Positions 24,518 to 33,490 of a DNA stretch of 64,000 bases are shown piece by piece. The stretch lies in the NCBI GenBank assembly GCA_000717735.1, contig JOBE01000001.1, positions 1 through 64,000 on the forward strand, given 5' to 3'. The translations under genes and the position numbers were made by a program. The notes beneath the pieces are model-generated. The model was given only the letters and a program-made list of their open reading frames with translations, was not told where the DNA came from and did not search any database. Source of the DNA: Streptomyces griseoluteus (GTDB taxonomy: Bacteria > Actinomycetota > Actinomycetes > Streptomycetales > Streptomycetaceae). The stretch's first letter is position 1, and each line of letters begins with the position of its first letter.

Positions 24518-24918
24518 TTCAGTTCGAACCACACCACCTTGCCGACCCCGTGGTCCTCGACCCCCCAGGAGTCGGCCAGGGCCTCGACGAGGAAGAGCCC
24601 CCTGCCGTGCGTACCGTCGTCGGCAGGCGGTACGAGCGGCGGTACGAGCGACGGCGCGAGTCCGGGGACGAAGTCCCTCACCTCGACGCGCAGCTGTTCG
24701 GGCACGACCGTCGCGGTCACGAGGGCCCCGTGCTCGGTGTGGACCAGGGCGTTGGTCACCAGTTCGCTGGTGAGCAGTTCCGCCACGTCGGAGGCGCCCG
24801 GTCCGCCCCACTTCCGCAGCAGTTCACGCAAGGCATGTCGCACCTCCGGCACCGCGGTGAGATCCGCGCATCCCACCTTCCTGAGCAGTTGAGTCGGCTG
24901 TCGTGCCTCCCCTGCCAT
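24502..24918 (-). CDS. RsbW-like ATP-binding protein (HATPase domain)
   Basis: A 138-residue single-domain GHKL ATPase. The N box is LLTSELVTNALVHTE and the G1/G2 region is HGRGLFLVEALADSWGVE, with VRDFVPG corresponding to the D-x-G strand. Such proteins in Streptomyces are anti-sigma-factor kinases or regulators, dozens per genome. No sigma or anti-anti-sigma gene is adjacent, so its partner is unknown. ATG 24918 has GGGGG directly upstream; GTG 24927 is an alternative three codons earlier. Confidence 0.85.
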   Translation of the reverse strand: MAGEARQPTQLLRKVGCADLTAVPEVRHALRELLRKWGGPGASDVAELLTSELVTNALVHTEHGALVTATVVPEQLRVEVRDFVPGLAPSLVPPLVPPADDGTHGRGLFLVEALADSWGVEDHGVGKVVWFELNGGAA

Positions 24919-24987
24919 AACCCCCACCCACAGATCGCGTCGAACAGGCTCACGGGATGCATGCCCCGCCAGTTCGTCCGCATTCCC

Positions 24988-26730
24988 TCAGGGCCGGGGC
25001 ACGTTCCGGAGGTTCGAGCGGGCCATCTGGAGCATCCTGCCCACTCCGCCGTCCAGGACGATCTTGCTGGCGGAGAGGGCGAAGCCGGTCACCATGTCGG
25101 CGCTGATCTTCGGGGGGATGGACAGCGCGTTGGGGTCGGTGACGACGTCCACCAGGGCCGGGCCCTTGTGTTTGAAGGCGTCCTTGAGGGCGTTCGTGAG
25201 CTGTTTGGGCTTCTCGACCCGGACGCCGTAGGCGCCCGCGGCGCGCGCGATGGCCGCGAAGTCGGGGTTCTTGTTCGTCGTTCCGTACGAGGGCAGTCCG
25301 GAGACCAGCATCTCCAGCTCGACCATGCCGAGCGAGGAGTTGTTGAAGACGATCACCTTCACCGGCAGGTCGTACTGCACGAGGGTGAGGAAGTCGCCCA
25401 TCAGCATGGAGAAGCCGCCGTCGCCGGAAAGCGACACGACCTGGCGGTTCCGGTCGGTGAACTGCGCGCCGATGGCCTGGGGCAGGGCGTTCGCCATCGA
25501 GCCGTGGCTGAACGAACCGATGATCCTGCGCCGCCCGTTGGGGCTGAGGTAGCGGGCCGCCCACACGTTGCACATGCCGGTGTCGACGGTGAACACGGCG
25601 TCGCCGTCGGCGAGGTCGTCGATGACGGAGGCGACGTACTCGGGGTGGATCGGGACGTGCTTCTCCACCTTGCGGGTGTACGCCTTGACGACGCCTTCGA
25701 GGGCGTCGGCGTGCTTCTTCAGCATCTTGTCGAGGAAGCGGCGGTCGGTCTTGGCGCGGACCCGCGGGATCACACAGCGCAGGGTCTCGCGGACGTCGCC
25801 CCAGACGGCGAGGTCGAGCCGGGAGCGGCGGCCGAGGTGCTCGGGCCGGACGTCCACCTGCACGATCCTGACGTCGTCGGGCAGGAAGGCGTTGTACGGG
25901 AAGTCGGTGCCGAGCAGGATCAGCAGGTCGCACTCGTGGGTGGCCTCGTAGGCGGCGCCGTAGCCGAGGAGCCCGCTCATGCCGACGTCGTACGGATTGT
26001 CGTACTGGATCCATTCCTTGCCGCGCAGGGCGTGGCCGACGGGTGACTTGATCCGTTCGGCGAACTGCATGACCTCGGCGTGCGCCCCGGCCGTGCCGCT
26101 GCCGCAGAAGAGCGTCACCCGGTCGGCCGCGTCGATCATCCGTACCAGTGCCTCGATCTCGGCGTCTCCGGGGCGGACGGTCGGCCGGGAGGTGACGAGC
26201 GAGGTGTCGGCGCCCTTCTCCGGGGCCTCCTGGGAGGCGATGTCGCCGGGCAGCGAGACCACGCTGACCCCGCCGCGGCCGATGGCGTGCTGGATCGCCG
26301 TCCGGAGCAGCCGGGGCATCTGCCTCGGGTTGGAGATGAGTTCGCTGTAGTGGCTGCACTCGCGGAACAGCTGGTCGGGGTGGGTCTCCTGGAAGTAGCC
26401 GAGGCCGATCTCCGCGGACGGGATGTGCGAGGCGAGGGCGAGCACCGGGGCCATGGAGCGGTGTGCGTCGTAGAGGCCGTTGATGAGGTGCAGGTTCCCC
26501 GGCCCGCAGGAGCCGGCGCAGGCGGCGAGGCCGCCGGTGATCTGGGCCTCGGCGCCGGCGGCGAAGGCCGCGACCTCCTCGTGCCGCACCTGGATCCAGT
26601 CGAGCGCGGGGGTACGGCGGATGGCGTCGACGACCGGGTTCAGGCTGTCACCGACCACGCCGTACAGGCGCCGGACGCCCGCGCTCACGAGGATGTCGAC
26701 GAACTGTTCCGCCACGTTCTGTTTGGCCAT
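24988..26730 (-). CDS. poxB: thiamine-dependent pyruvate oxidase / dehydrogenase (PoxB type)
   Basis: A 580-residue ThDP enzyme. Glu51 in VRHEEVAAFAAGA is the cofactor-activating glutamate; the ThDP-Mg motif runs from GDGG (residues 436-439) to the NNSSLG that follows. The middle domain fits FAD binding. The ending VVTDPNALSIPPKISADMVT and overall pattern match pyruvate:quinone dehydrogenase PoxB, which oxidatively decarboxylates pyruvate to acetate and CO2 and reduces membrane quinone. Related carboligases share the fold, but the PSAEIGLGYFQETHPDQLFRE region favours PoxB. It stands alone on the minus strand. Confidence 0.9.
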   Translation of the reverse strand: MAKQNVAEQFVDILVSAGVRRLYGVVGDSLNPVVDAIRRTPALDWIQVRHEEVAAFAAGAEAQITGGLAACAGSCGPGNLHLINGLYDAHRSMAPVLALASHIPSAEIGLGYFQETHPDQLFRECSHYSELISNPRQMPRLLRTAIQHAIGRGGVSVVSLPGDIASQEAPEKGADTSLVTSRPTVRPGDAEIEALVRMIDAADRVTLFCGSGTAGAHAEVMQFAERIKSPVGHALRGKEWIQYDNPYDVGMSGLLGYGAAYEATHECDLLILLGTDFPYNAFLPDDVRIVQVDVRPEHLGRRSRLDLAVWGDVRETLRCVIPRVRAKTDRRFLDKMLKKHADALEGVVKAYTRKVEKHVPIHPEYVASVIDDLADGDAVFTVDTGMCNVWAARYLSPNGRRRIIGSFSHGSMANALPQAIGAQFTDRNRQVVSLSGDGGFSMLMGDFLTLVQYDLPVKVIVFNNSSLGMVELEMLVSGLPSYGTTNKNPDFAAIARAAGAYGVRVEKPKQLTNALKDAFKHKGPALVDVVTDPNALSIPPKISADMVTGFALSASKIVLDGGVGRMLQMARSNLRNVPRP

Positions 26731-26771
26731 GGCTCCATCAACCCATGGCCCGACGGGATGCGCCCGGTGGG

Positions 26772-28235
26772 TTACGCCTCCCAGACGCCCACCCCCGTAC
26801 GGTCGTCGGCGTAACCGGTCACCCTGAGCTGGCTGTCGGCGAGGAAGGCGGCCAGGCCGGGCGGCTCGGCGTCGGCCCAGCGGGCGGCCAGCTCACGGGC
26901 GAGAGCGGGCTCACCGCGCATCGGTTCGGCGAGGCCGGGGGAGGCGAGGAGCAGGGTGTCACCGGGACGGGCCACGGAGGCACGGAAGCGGAAGGGCTCG
27001 GCGGGCGGTGGTACGGGATCCTCGACGAGCGGCGCGGGAGCGGTGGTGATGCCGAGGTCCATGGTGAGCCGGTCGCCCTCCTCTGTCTCCTCGCTCGTGG
27101 AGGCGACCGGCTCCGGCGGCGGGGAGCCGAAGCCGACGACGGGGGCGCCGGTGACGGCGGCCGGTTCGGGCAGGAGCGGTTCGATGTCCTGCCAGGCGCC
27201 GTCGCGGAGCCGGAAGAGACCGCCGCCGCCGATGCCGAAGAAGACCCGGGTGCGGCAGGCGGGGTCGGCGGGCACGAGGAGGCAGCGGAGGGTCGCGGTG
27301 TACTCGTCGGGGGCCAGGCCGCGTTCGGCGGCGCGGGCCCTGAGCTTGCCGTAGGTGCGGTCGGTGAGCCGGTGCAGCCCGGACTTGAGGTCGCCGCGGC
27401 GGCCGGTCCTGATGTCCTCGGAGAGCCGGGCGTGGCTGCGGCAGACGGCCTCGGCGATCCACCGGCAGGCGTCGGAGGCGGCGAGGTGGGCGTCTTCGGC
27501 GGCGCGGGATCCGGCGGCGACGGCGATGAGGACGAGGGCGGTCTCGTCGTGGCCGAAGCGGGCGGTGAGCAGGGCGTCGCGGCGGGGCTCGCCCCGGTAG
27601 CGGGCCGAGTCGCCCCGTACGGAGGCGGCCCGCACGGTGCAGGTGCCGTAGCGGGCGCCGTCGAGGACGGTGTCGGGGACCAGCTCGCCGAGTTCGCCGG
27701 GACGGGCGACGGGCAGGGCGGTCGGCTCGGCCTCGTAGGTGGGCGGTCTGCTGCCGACGAATCCGGTACGGGGCCGGGGCACGGAGACCTCGACGGTGAG
27801 GCCGGCGTCAGACGCGTCCCTGTCGGCGCCGGTGTCGGGCGCCTCCGGGGCCGGGCCGAGGGGCGGCACCGGCACCTGGACGGTGGGCGTCTCGACGACC
27901 GGCGCGACGGGAACCGGAGGCGGCGGAGGAGGAGGCGGAGGCGGTGAGGGGAAGGTCCGGGGACCGCCCGCCGGGGACTCCCACGGAGCCCTGTCGTCCG
28001 CGTGCGCCTGATCCGGGCCCGCCCGCTCGGGCGTCACGTCCGGCGGTGTCGTGTCCCGCGGCGTCACGTCCGGCGATGTCATGTCCGGTGGGCGCGGCGA
28101 GGGCGGGCCCGTCGTGGCCCTGGTCGCCGTGGCGAAGTGGTCGTCGAGCGTGTCACCCGAGACCGCCGGGACCGTGTCCGGCGCCGACTCGTCGTAGAGC
28201 TTGTCCCACCAGTTGCTGTCCCCCTGCTGAGTCAT
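26772..28235 (-). CDS. PP2C-like domain protein with proline-rich N-terminus
   Basis: A 487-residue protein. Residues 1-190 are disordered, rich in Pro/Thr/Asp, with a run of about ten prolines and repeated DVTPRDT-like units. From about 200 a PP2C-like domain follows: CTVRAASVRGDSARYRGEPR, RDALLTARFGHDETALVLIA, VAAGSRAAEDAHLAASDACR, FGIGGGGLFRLRDGAWQDIE, FRASVARPGDTLLLASPGLA. The usual metal-binding DGMGG motif is replaced by VAAGSR, so catalytic activity is doubtful. Possible roles are signalling or scaffolding. ATG 28235 has AAGGG upstream and begins MTQQGDSNWWDKLYDE. Confidence 0.8.
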   Translation of the reverse strand: MTQQGDSNWWDKLYDESAPDTVPAVSGDTLDDHFATATRATTGPPSPRPPDMTSPDVTPRDTTPPDVTPERAGPDQAHADDRAPWESPAGGPRTFPSPPPPPPPPPPVPVAPVVETPTVQVPVPPLGPAPEAPDTGADRDASDAGLTVEVSVPRPRTGFVGSRPPTYEAEPTALPVARPGELGELVPDTVLDGARYGTCTVRAASVRGDSARYRGEPRRDALLTARFGHDETALVLIAVAAGSRAAEDAHLAASDACRWIAEAVCRSHARLSEDIRTGRRGDLKSGLHRLTDRTYGKLRARAAERGLAPDEYTATLRCLLVPADPACRTRVFFGIGGGGLFRLRDGAWQDIEPLLPEPAAVTGAPVVGFGSPPPEPVASTSEETEEGDRLTMDLGITTAPAPLVEDPVPPPAEPFRFRASVARPGDTLLLASPGLAEPMRGEPALARELAARWADAEPPGLAAFLADSQLRVTGYADDRTGVGVWEA

Positions 28236-28303
28236 GCCCTTATTGTCCACCGCGCACGGCGCCCGAAAACGGGACATCAGGAAAACCGTTGCTGCAAATG
28301 GGT

Positions 28304-28351
28304 GGTCCGCCGGGCGGCCCCACCCCCCACGGGAAGGACGCCCGGCGGACC
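28304..28351 (-). terminator. terminator of the subtilase gene
   Basis: GGTCCGCCGGGC (28304-28315) and GCCCGGCGGACC (28340-28351) form a perfect 12-bp stem with a 24-nt loop, starting 8 bp beyond the S8 peptidase stop in its direction of transcription. Confidence 0.75.
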
Positions 28352-28358
28352 GTCGTGA

Positions 28359-31300
28359 TCAGCGCACGTCGTAGGCGCGGACCACGGTCTGGGTGACGGA
28401 GTTGCCGTTGGCGTCCGTCAGTTCGGTCTTCAGGGTGACGGGCTTGCCGGTCGCGCCCGCGTGGTTCACGGTCGCGGTCCAGGAACCGCCCTGCTGGGAG
28501 ACCCGCGCTTCGGTCCAGGTCGTACCACCGTCGTAGGAGTACGAGAGCTTGGCCGAGGTGAGCGCTGCGGGAGTGTAGCCCGCGTGACCCGTCGCGGTGA
28601 GGCCGATGTGCTGGCCGTCGGTCGCGGCGAGGGTCTTGAGTCCGTCCTCCGGAAGGTCGTACCGGGGGAAGAGAATCGGGATGCCCTGAGAATAGACGCT
28701 CTCGTCAAGCTTGGAGGTGAATTTCCACACCGAGTTGACGGATGTGGAGCGTGCCCACACCTTGCTGCCTATCTTCATGGTGTTCTGTTCGAGCGTGTAC
28801 GTCCCGGCTTCGGACGGTACTTCGAAGGCGCCGAACGGCCAGGCGTTCTCGCCGAGGAGCTCGCCGTCGCGGCTGAGGCGGAGGTTGCCGATGTCGCCGA
28901 AGGAGCCGGGCTCGGCGTGGTGGGTGCCGTCGCCCCACATGGCGTTGGCGAAGCCGATGAGGTCGCCCTGCCGCTCGGAGACGAGGACCGGCTTCCCGGT
29001 CGTGTCGCGCGGGGCCGTGGGGGCGATGACTCCGTCGTACCAGCGCTCGGTGCGCTGCTCGCCGGGCGTGTACGTGTGCCGGGCGCCGATCATGATCTCC
29101 CCGAAGGGGAAGCTGCTGTTGACCATCTGGCGCCAGGCGGTGTCACCGGCGGTGTAGTACTCGGTGCGGGTGCCGGGCGCGGGGACGGTCTCCAGCGAAC
29201 CGAAGGAGACGGAGAGGCCGTTCGGCCGGTGGGCGTCCGGGAAGTCGGTGAAGTCGGCGGCGATGCCGGCCGAGCCGTAGGTGGAGTCCGTACGGCCCAA
29301 CTGGCCGTCGCGGACCCGGTACTTCTTGGCATCGCGCAGCGCGCCGTCCTCGGGGAACGCGAGGTTGTAGAGGTACGGGGTCTTCGCGGTGGCCTGCCAG
29401 GCGAGGGTGACCTCGCCGACCGCCAGCTTGCCCAGGAGGGCGGTCGCCTCCGTGGACGGGACGGAGAGGACGGGCAGGCCGAGGCCCGCGAAGCCACCGG
29501 CCGGGTACCAGCGGCCGGGAGCCGAGTGGTACGCGACGACCGCTACGGCCCCGGCGGCCTTGGCGTTGCGGGCGAGGGCGCCCGCCGCGGTGGAGCCGTC
29601 GGGCAGCCGGACGAGGGCGACGCGGCCCTGGACGCCGGCGGCTTCGAGCTCCTCCGGGGTGCCGGTTCCGGCGTCGACGAGGCGGGCGGATCCGGTGCCG
29701 TCGAGGTTGTCGGAGCCGAGGGAGGCGGTGAGCGGGTGCAGGGTCAGGCCGTCGGTGGTGCGCAGCGAGGTGATCTGCGGGGCGGCGGCGCGCCAGTAGC
29801 TGCCGAACTCGAAGTCGCCCTCGTCGGCGGCGCCTTCGACGGAGGCGTAGTAGCCGCGGATGGTGCGCGGTCCCGCGGCGGTGCCGGCGTGCAGCCAGAC
29901 GTCGTCCCAGGAACGGGCGAACGCGAGGGTGGCGCCGCGGAGTTCGGTGGCCTTGTCGGTCTTCACCGAGAGCTTGTGGGCCTTGCGGGCGTCGAGGACG
30001 ACGGTGGTGTCCTTCTTCAGTTCCAGCTGCGGGCGGCCGAGGTAGCTGAGCGAGTCGTTCAGCGTGGCGCCCTCACCCGCGTCGGGGGTGGTGACGAAGG
30101 AGGAGAGGAAGTAGCTGCCGGGGCGCAGGCGGTAGACCTGGTCGGCGGCGCCGTCGTTGAAGCGGCGTTCGCCGCTGGCGTCGTCGGTGCCGATGACGTC
30201 GAGGGAGGAGGCGCCGGTGGCGGGCTTGCCCTGACGGTCGATCAGCTTGACGCGCAGGGTGACGGTCTCGGGCTCGACGTACAGCGAGAACGGGGTGGAG
30301 ACGTGCGTGCCGCCGGTGCCGGTGGCGACGATCCGTCCGGTGACGTCGCCGTACTGTGCGCGGTCGAGGCGGGCCGTCGGGTCGATGTCCAGGGGGACCC
30401 GGACGGTGGCTCCGGCCGGGACGGTGACGGTGCGCGCGCCGAGGCGGGCGACCGAACTCCGCACGGGGGTGCCGTCGTTGCCGGTGACCTTCTCGACGGC
30501 CAGGTCCAGGGCGACCGGGGCGTCGGAGGTGTTGGTGTACGGAACGGAGACGGTGGTGCGGTCGGTCCGGTCCTGCGGCCAGTCGAACGTGCCGCCCTGG
30601 ACGGCCGGTGCGCCGAGGACCGTCTGGTCGACGGCGGCCTTGACGTCGAGCCGGCCGCCGCCGACCTCGCGGACGTCGCCGGGGACGGAGCTCTCGGCGG
30701 AGCCGACGAGCGCCGCCTTGATCTGCTGGGCGGTCCAGTCGGGGTGGCGCTGCTTGACGATGGCGGCGGCGCCCGCGACGTGCGGGGTGGCCATCGACGT
30801 ACCGGACATGGACTGGTAGGCGTACACGCCCCGGCCGCCGGCCGCGGCGGCGGAGATGCCGACGCCGGGCGCGGCGATCTCGGGCTTGAGGGTGTGGTTG
30901 ACGATGGTCGGGCCGCGGCTGGAGAACCACGCGGTGGAGTCGTCGCGGTCGGTGGCGCCGACGGTGAGCACGCTGGGCGCGCAGCCGGGCGAGGAGACCG
31001 TGTTGAGGGTGGGGCCGGAGTTGCCGGCGGCGATGACGAACAACGTGCCCTCGTTCTGGGCGAGTTCCTCGGCCGCGACGCTCATCGGGTCGGTGCAGTC
31101 GGTGGGTACGGGGCTGCCGAGGCTCATCGAGACGACGTCGGCGCCCTGGGCGACGGCCCACTCCATGCCCGCGATGATCCAGGAGGCGGCGCCGGAGCCG
31201 TAGTCGTTGAGGACCTTGCCGTTGAGGAGGCCGGCGCCGGGTGCGACGCCCTTCTTCGTGCCGTCGCTCGCGGCACCTGAGCCGCCGACGGTGGAGAGGG

Positions 31301-32120
31301 TGTGGGTGCCGTGGCCCTGGCGGTCGTCGGCGGTGTCGGAGTCGGTGAAGTTCTCCGCGGCGGTGATGCGGCCCTTGAGGTCGGGGTGCTCGGCGTCGGC
31401 GCCGGTGTCGAGGACGGCGACCTTGGTGCCCGTGCCGTCGTAGCCGGCGGCCCAGGCCTCGGGGGCGTGGACCTGCTTCGTCGACTGCTCCAGGGTGGCC
31501 TGGACCTTGCGGTCGAGCCAGAGCTTCCGGATGCCGGAGGCGGAGCGGGCCGCGGGGGCGTTCACGTCGGCCCAGAAGGTCGCGGCCTGCTTCTTGTCCG
31601 CCTTGAGCGCGACGCCGTCGACGGTCTTCAGGACCTGGCCGCGCCGGGCGCCGCGCGGGGCGGCGGGGACGGAGCGGGCGAGGTCGGTGCCGTAGACCGC
31701 GATGAGGGGGAGCGTGGTGGTGGACGTGTCGTCGTAGCCCTGCCGGACGAGTCCGGTGACGTTGAAGAGTTCCTGGTCGACACGACCGGCGGCGAGGGCG
31801 GCGGTGGCGGCCTCGGGGTAGACGTACAGGTCCTGGCCGGAGCGGCGGGTCTGGACCAGGGGGACGGTGCCGTCCTCACGGGGCAGGGCCGTGGCGGCGG
31901 GGTTGCCGTCGGCGTCGCGGCTCACCACGACGCGGTCGCCGGTGACCAGGGTCACGGTGACGGGCCGGTCCCCGGCGCGGGCCGCGGCCTCGCTGCCTAC
32001 CAGCGGTCGCTTGCCGGCCGTGTCGTCCTGCGGCTCGTTCGCCGTGGACGGCGCGACCGCGGTGACGGCCAGGACGACGGCGGTCGCCGCCCCCAGGGCC
32101 GTACGCGAAATCGGGCGCAT
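28359..32120 (-). CDS. large secreted S8 (subtilisin-like) serine peptidase
   Basis: A 1253-residue secreted protein. Residues 1-28 are a signal peptide (MRPISRTALGAATAVVLAVT ... STANEP). After a pro-region comes the S8 domain with a complete triad: Asp238 (VAVLDTGADAEHPDLKG), His270 (GHGTHTLSTV) and Ser442 (SGTSMATPHVAG), plus the oxyanion Asn region AAGNSGPTLNT. A segment resembling a protease-associated insertion (GRVALVRLPDGSTAAGALAR, AVVAYHSAPGRWY) and long beta-rich C-terminal domains make up the remaining 800 residues. It probably degrades external protein. ATG 32120 begins the signal peptide. It is divergent from a HTH regulator. Confidence 0.93.
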   Translation of the reverse strand: MRPISRTALGAATAVVLAVTAVAPSTANEPQDDTAGKRPLVGSEAAARAGDRPVTVTLVTGDRVVVSRDADGNPAATALPREDGTVPLVQTRRSGQDLYVYPEAATAALAAGRVDQELFNVTGLVRQGYDDTSTTTLPLIAVYGTDLARSVPAAPRGARRGQVLKTVDGVALKADKKQAATFWADVNAPAARSASGIRKLWLDRKVQATLEQSTKQVHAPEAWAAGYDGTGTKVAVLDTGADAEHPDLKGRITAAENFTDSDTADDRQGHGTHTLSTVGGSGAASDGTKKGVAPGAGLLNGKVLNDYGSGAASWIIAGMEWAVAQGADVVSMSLGSPVPTDCTDPMSVAAEELAQNEGTLFVIAAGNSGPTLNTVSSPGCAPSVLTVGATDRDDSTAWFSSRGPTIVNHTLKPEIAAPGVGISAAAAGGRGVYAYQSMSGTSMATPHVAGAAAIVKQRHPDWTAQQIKAALVGSAESSVPGDVREVGGGRLDVKAAVDQTVLGAPAVQGGTFDWPQDRTDRTTVSVPYTNTSDAPVALDLAVEKVTGNDGTPVRSSVARLGARTVTVPAGATVRVPLDIDPTARLDRAQYGDVTGRIVATGTGGTHVSTPFSLYVEPETVTLRVKLIDRQGKPATGASSLDVIGTDDASGERRFNDGAADQVYRLRPGSYFLSSFVTTPDAGEGATLNDSLSYLGRPQLELKKDTTVVLDARKAHKLSVKTDKATELRGATLAFARSWDDVWLHAGTAAGPRTIRGYYASVEGAADEGDFEFGSYWRAAAPQITSLRTTDGLTLHPLTASLGSDNLDGTGSARLVDAGTGTPEELEAAGVQGRVALVRLPDGSTAAGALARNAKAAGAVAVVAYHSAPGRWYPAGGFAGLGLPVLSVPSTEATALLGKLAVGEVTLAWQATAKTPYLYNLAFPEDGALRDAKKYRVRDGQLGRTDSTYGSAGIAADFTDFPDAHRPNGLSVSFGSLETVPAPGTRTEYYTAGDTAWRQMVNSSFPFGEIMIGARHTYTPGEQRTERWYDGVIAPTAPRDTTGKPVLVSERQGDLIGFANAMWGDGTHHAEPGSFGDIGNLRLSRDGELLGENAWPFGAFEVPSEAGTYTLEQNTMKIGSKVWARSTSVNSVWKFTSKLDESVYSQGIPILFPRYDLPEDGLKTLAATDGQHIGLTATGHAGYTPAALTSAKLSYSYDGGTTWTEARVSQQGGSWTATVNHAGATGKPVTLKTELTDANGNSVTQTVVRAYDVR

Positions 32121-32235
32121 CGCTCTCCCCATCTGATTCCGGAAATTGGGCGCAGAACACCCGTCTCCGGAGGCTGTCGGTGCTGCGGTGGCGCCACATT
32201 GGCAGAGGTGAGGGCGGTACAGGGATGATGGGGAA

Positions 32236-32318
32236 GGCGGGAATACGCCGTGGCCGCTTCCCGCCAGGTCACCAACGGAACGAATGCCTCCGGTGAACGT
32301 CCCGGGAAGATCCGGGAC
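32236..32318. promoter_or_regulatory. divergent control region of the subtilase and HTH regulator
   Basis: Two dyads lie in the 232-bp gap. GGCGGGAA (32236-32243) pairs with TTCCCGCC (32258-32265) over 14 bp, and GTCCCGG (32299-32305) pairs with CCGGGAC (32312-32318) over 6 bp. The second is 35 bp before the regulator start and could be its own operator. Confidence 0.45.
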
Positions 32319-32352
32319 GTCCGCCGCAGGTACGGCGAGGGGTGGGGCATCC

Positions 32353-33336
32353 ATGCTGGGAGCGATAGGACTCGACGAGCGCCAGGAGTCGGCGTACCGC
32401 GCGCTGGTCGCGCTGGGCGCGGCCGAGGTGACCGATCTCGCGCACCGGCTCGCGCTGCCCGAGCGGGAGACCGAGCGCGCGCTGCGCCGCCTCGAGTCGC
32501 AGGGGCTCGCCGCCCAGTCCTCGGCCAGGACCGGGCGGTGGGTGGCGGCGCCCCCGGGGGTGGCGCTCGGCGCGCTCCTCACCCAGCAGCGCCACGAGCT
32601 GGAGCAGGCGGAGCTGGCGGCGGCGCTGCTCGCCGAGGAGTACCGGGCGGAGGCGGCGGAGGCGGCCGTGCACGACCTGGTGGAGGTGGTGACCGGCGCG
32701 AGCGCCGTCACCCACCGTTTCCTCCAGCTCCAGCTGGGCGCGCAGGAGGAGGTCTGCGCCCTGGTGACGGGCAAGCCGATCGCGGTCACCGGCCTGGAGA
32801 ACGACGCGGAGGAACAGGCCGCCGAGCGGGGGGTGCGCTACCGGGTGGTGATCGAGCGCGAGGTGCTCACGCTCCCCTCCGGGCTCCTCGAACTCTCGGC
32901 GGCGCTCGGCCGCGAGGAGCGGATCCGGGTCGCCGACCGGGTCCCCACCAAGCTGGTGGTGGCCGACCGGTCCCTCGCCATGGTCCCGCTGACCGGGCGG
33001 GGCGTGGAGCCCGCGGCGATCGTCGTGCACGCGAGCGGGCTCCTCGAATCGCTGCTCGGCCTGTTCGAGTCGGTGTGGCGGGAGGCGCTGCCGCTGCGCC
33101 TCGGGGCGGGCGCCCAGATCACCGAGGACGAGGCCCCCGGCCCGGACGCCATGGACCTGGAGATCCTGTCGCTGCTGCTCGCCGGGATGACGGACGCGAG
33201 CGTGGCCAAGCAGCTGGACCTGGGGCTCCGGACGGTGCAGAGACGGGTGAAGGGCCTGATGGAGCTGACCGGCGTGACGACCCGGCTGCAGCTCGGCTGG
33301 CACGCGTACGAGAAGGGCTGGGTGGCCCGCGGCTGA
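32353..33336 (+). CDS. HTH regulator with TrmB-like N-terminus and LuxR-type C-terminus
   Basis: A 327-residue protein. The start, GLDERQESAYRALVALGAAE, VTDLAHRLALPERETERALR, RLESQGLA, is a TrmB/MarR-type winged helix; the end, EILSLLLAGMTDASVAKQLD, LGLRTVQRRVKGLMELTGVT, is a GerE/LuxR HTH. Proteins with this double layout are common in Streptomyces beside large secreted subtilases, as here. The middle domain may bind a ligand or DNA partner. ATG 32353 begins the first HTH. The last codons lie in the first of three 35-bp tandem repeats. Confidence 0.85.
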   Translation: MLGAIGLDERQESAYRALVALGAAEVTDLAHRLALPERETERALRRLESQGLAAQSSARTGRWVAAPPGVALGALLTQQRHELEQAELAAALLAEEYRAEAAEAAVHDLVEVVTGASAVTHRFLQLQLGAQEEVCALVTGKPIAVTGLENDAEEQAAERGVRYRVVIEREVLTLPSGLLELSAALGREERIRVADRVPTKLVVADRSLAMVPLTGRGVEPAAIVVHASGLLESLLGLFESVWREALPLRLGAGAQITEDEAPGPDAMDLEILSLLLAGMTDASVAKQLDLGLRTVQRRVKGLMELTGVTTRLQLGWHAYEKGWVARG

Positions 33337-33411
33337 GGTCGTACGGGAAGGGCTGGATGGCCCGCGTCGGAGGTCGTACACGAAGGGCTGGGTGGCCCGC
33401 GGCGGAGATCC
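33307..33411. repeat. three 35-bp tandem repeats spanning the 3' end of the HTH gene
   Basis: Unit 1 (33307-33341) starts TACGAGAAGGGCTGGGTGGC and contains the gene's stop codon. Unit 2 (33342-33376) and unit 3 (33377 to about 33411) repeat it with a few changes (TACGGGAAGGGCTGGATGGC; TACACGAAGGGCTGGGTGGC). The period is not a multiple of three and the stop is lost in units 2 and 3, so they are non-coding copies of the gene's own end. Confidence 0.9.
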
Positions 33412-33490
33412 GGGCGTGTGGCAGGGTGAGCGGCTGGTTCCGCATACCGCCGCACCTCTCACCTCGTACGTTGCACCCAGGAGCACCCCC

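Noticed and set aside
27911..27960. GGAGG-rich short tandem repeat as a regulatory element
   Set aside because: It encodes the polyproline run of the PP2C-like protein on the minus strand.
28461..31280. 939-codon open frame antisense to the subtilase
   Set aside because: It is the mirror of a clear S8 coding frame; its Gly/Val/Arg-rich translation shows no domain. Long antisense frames are normal at this GC content.
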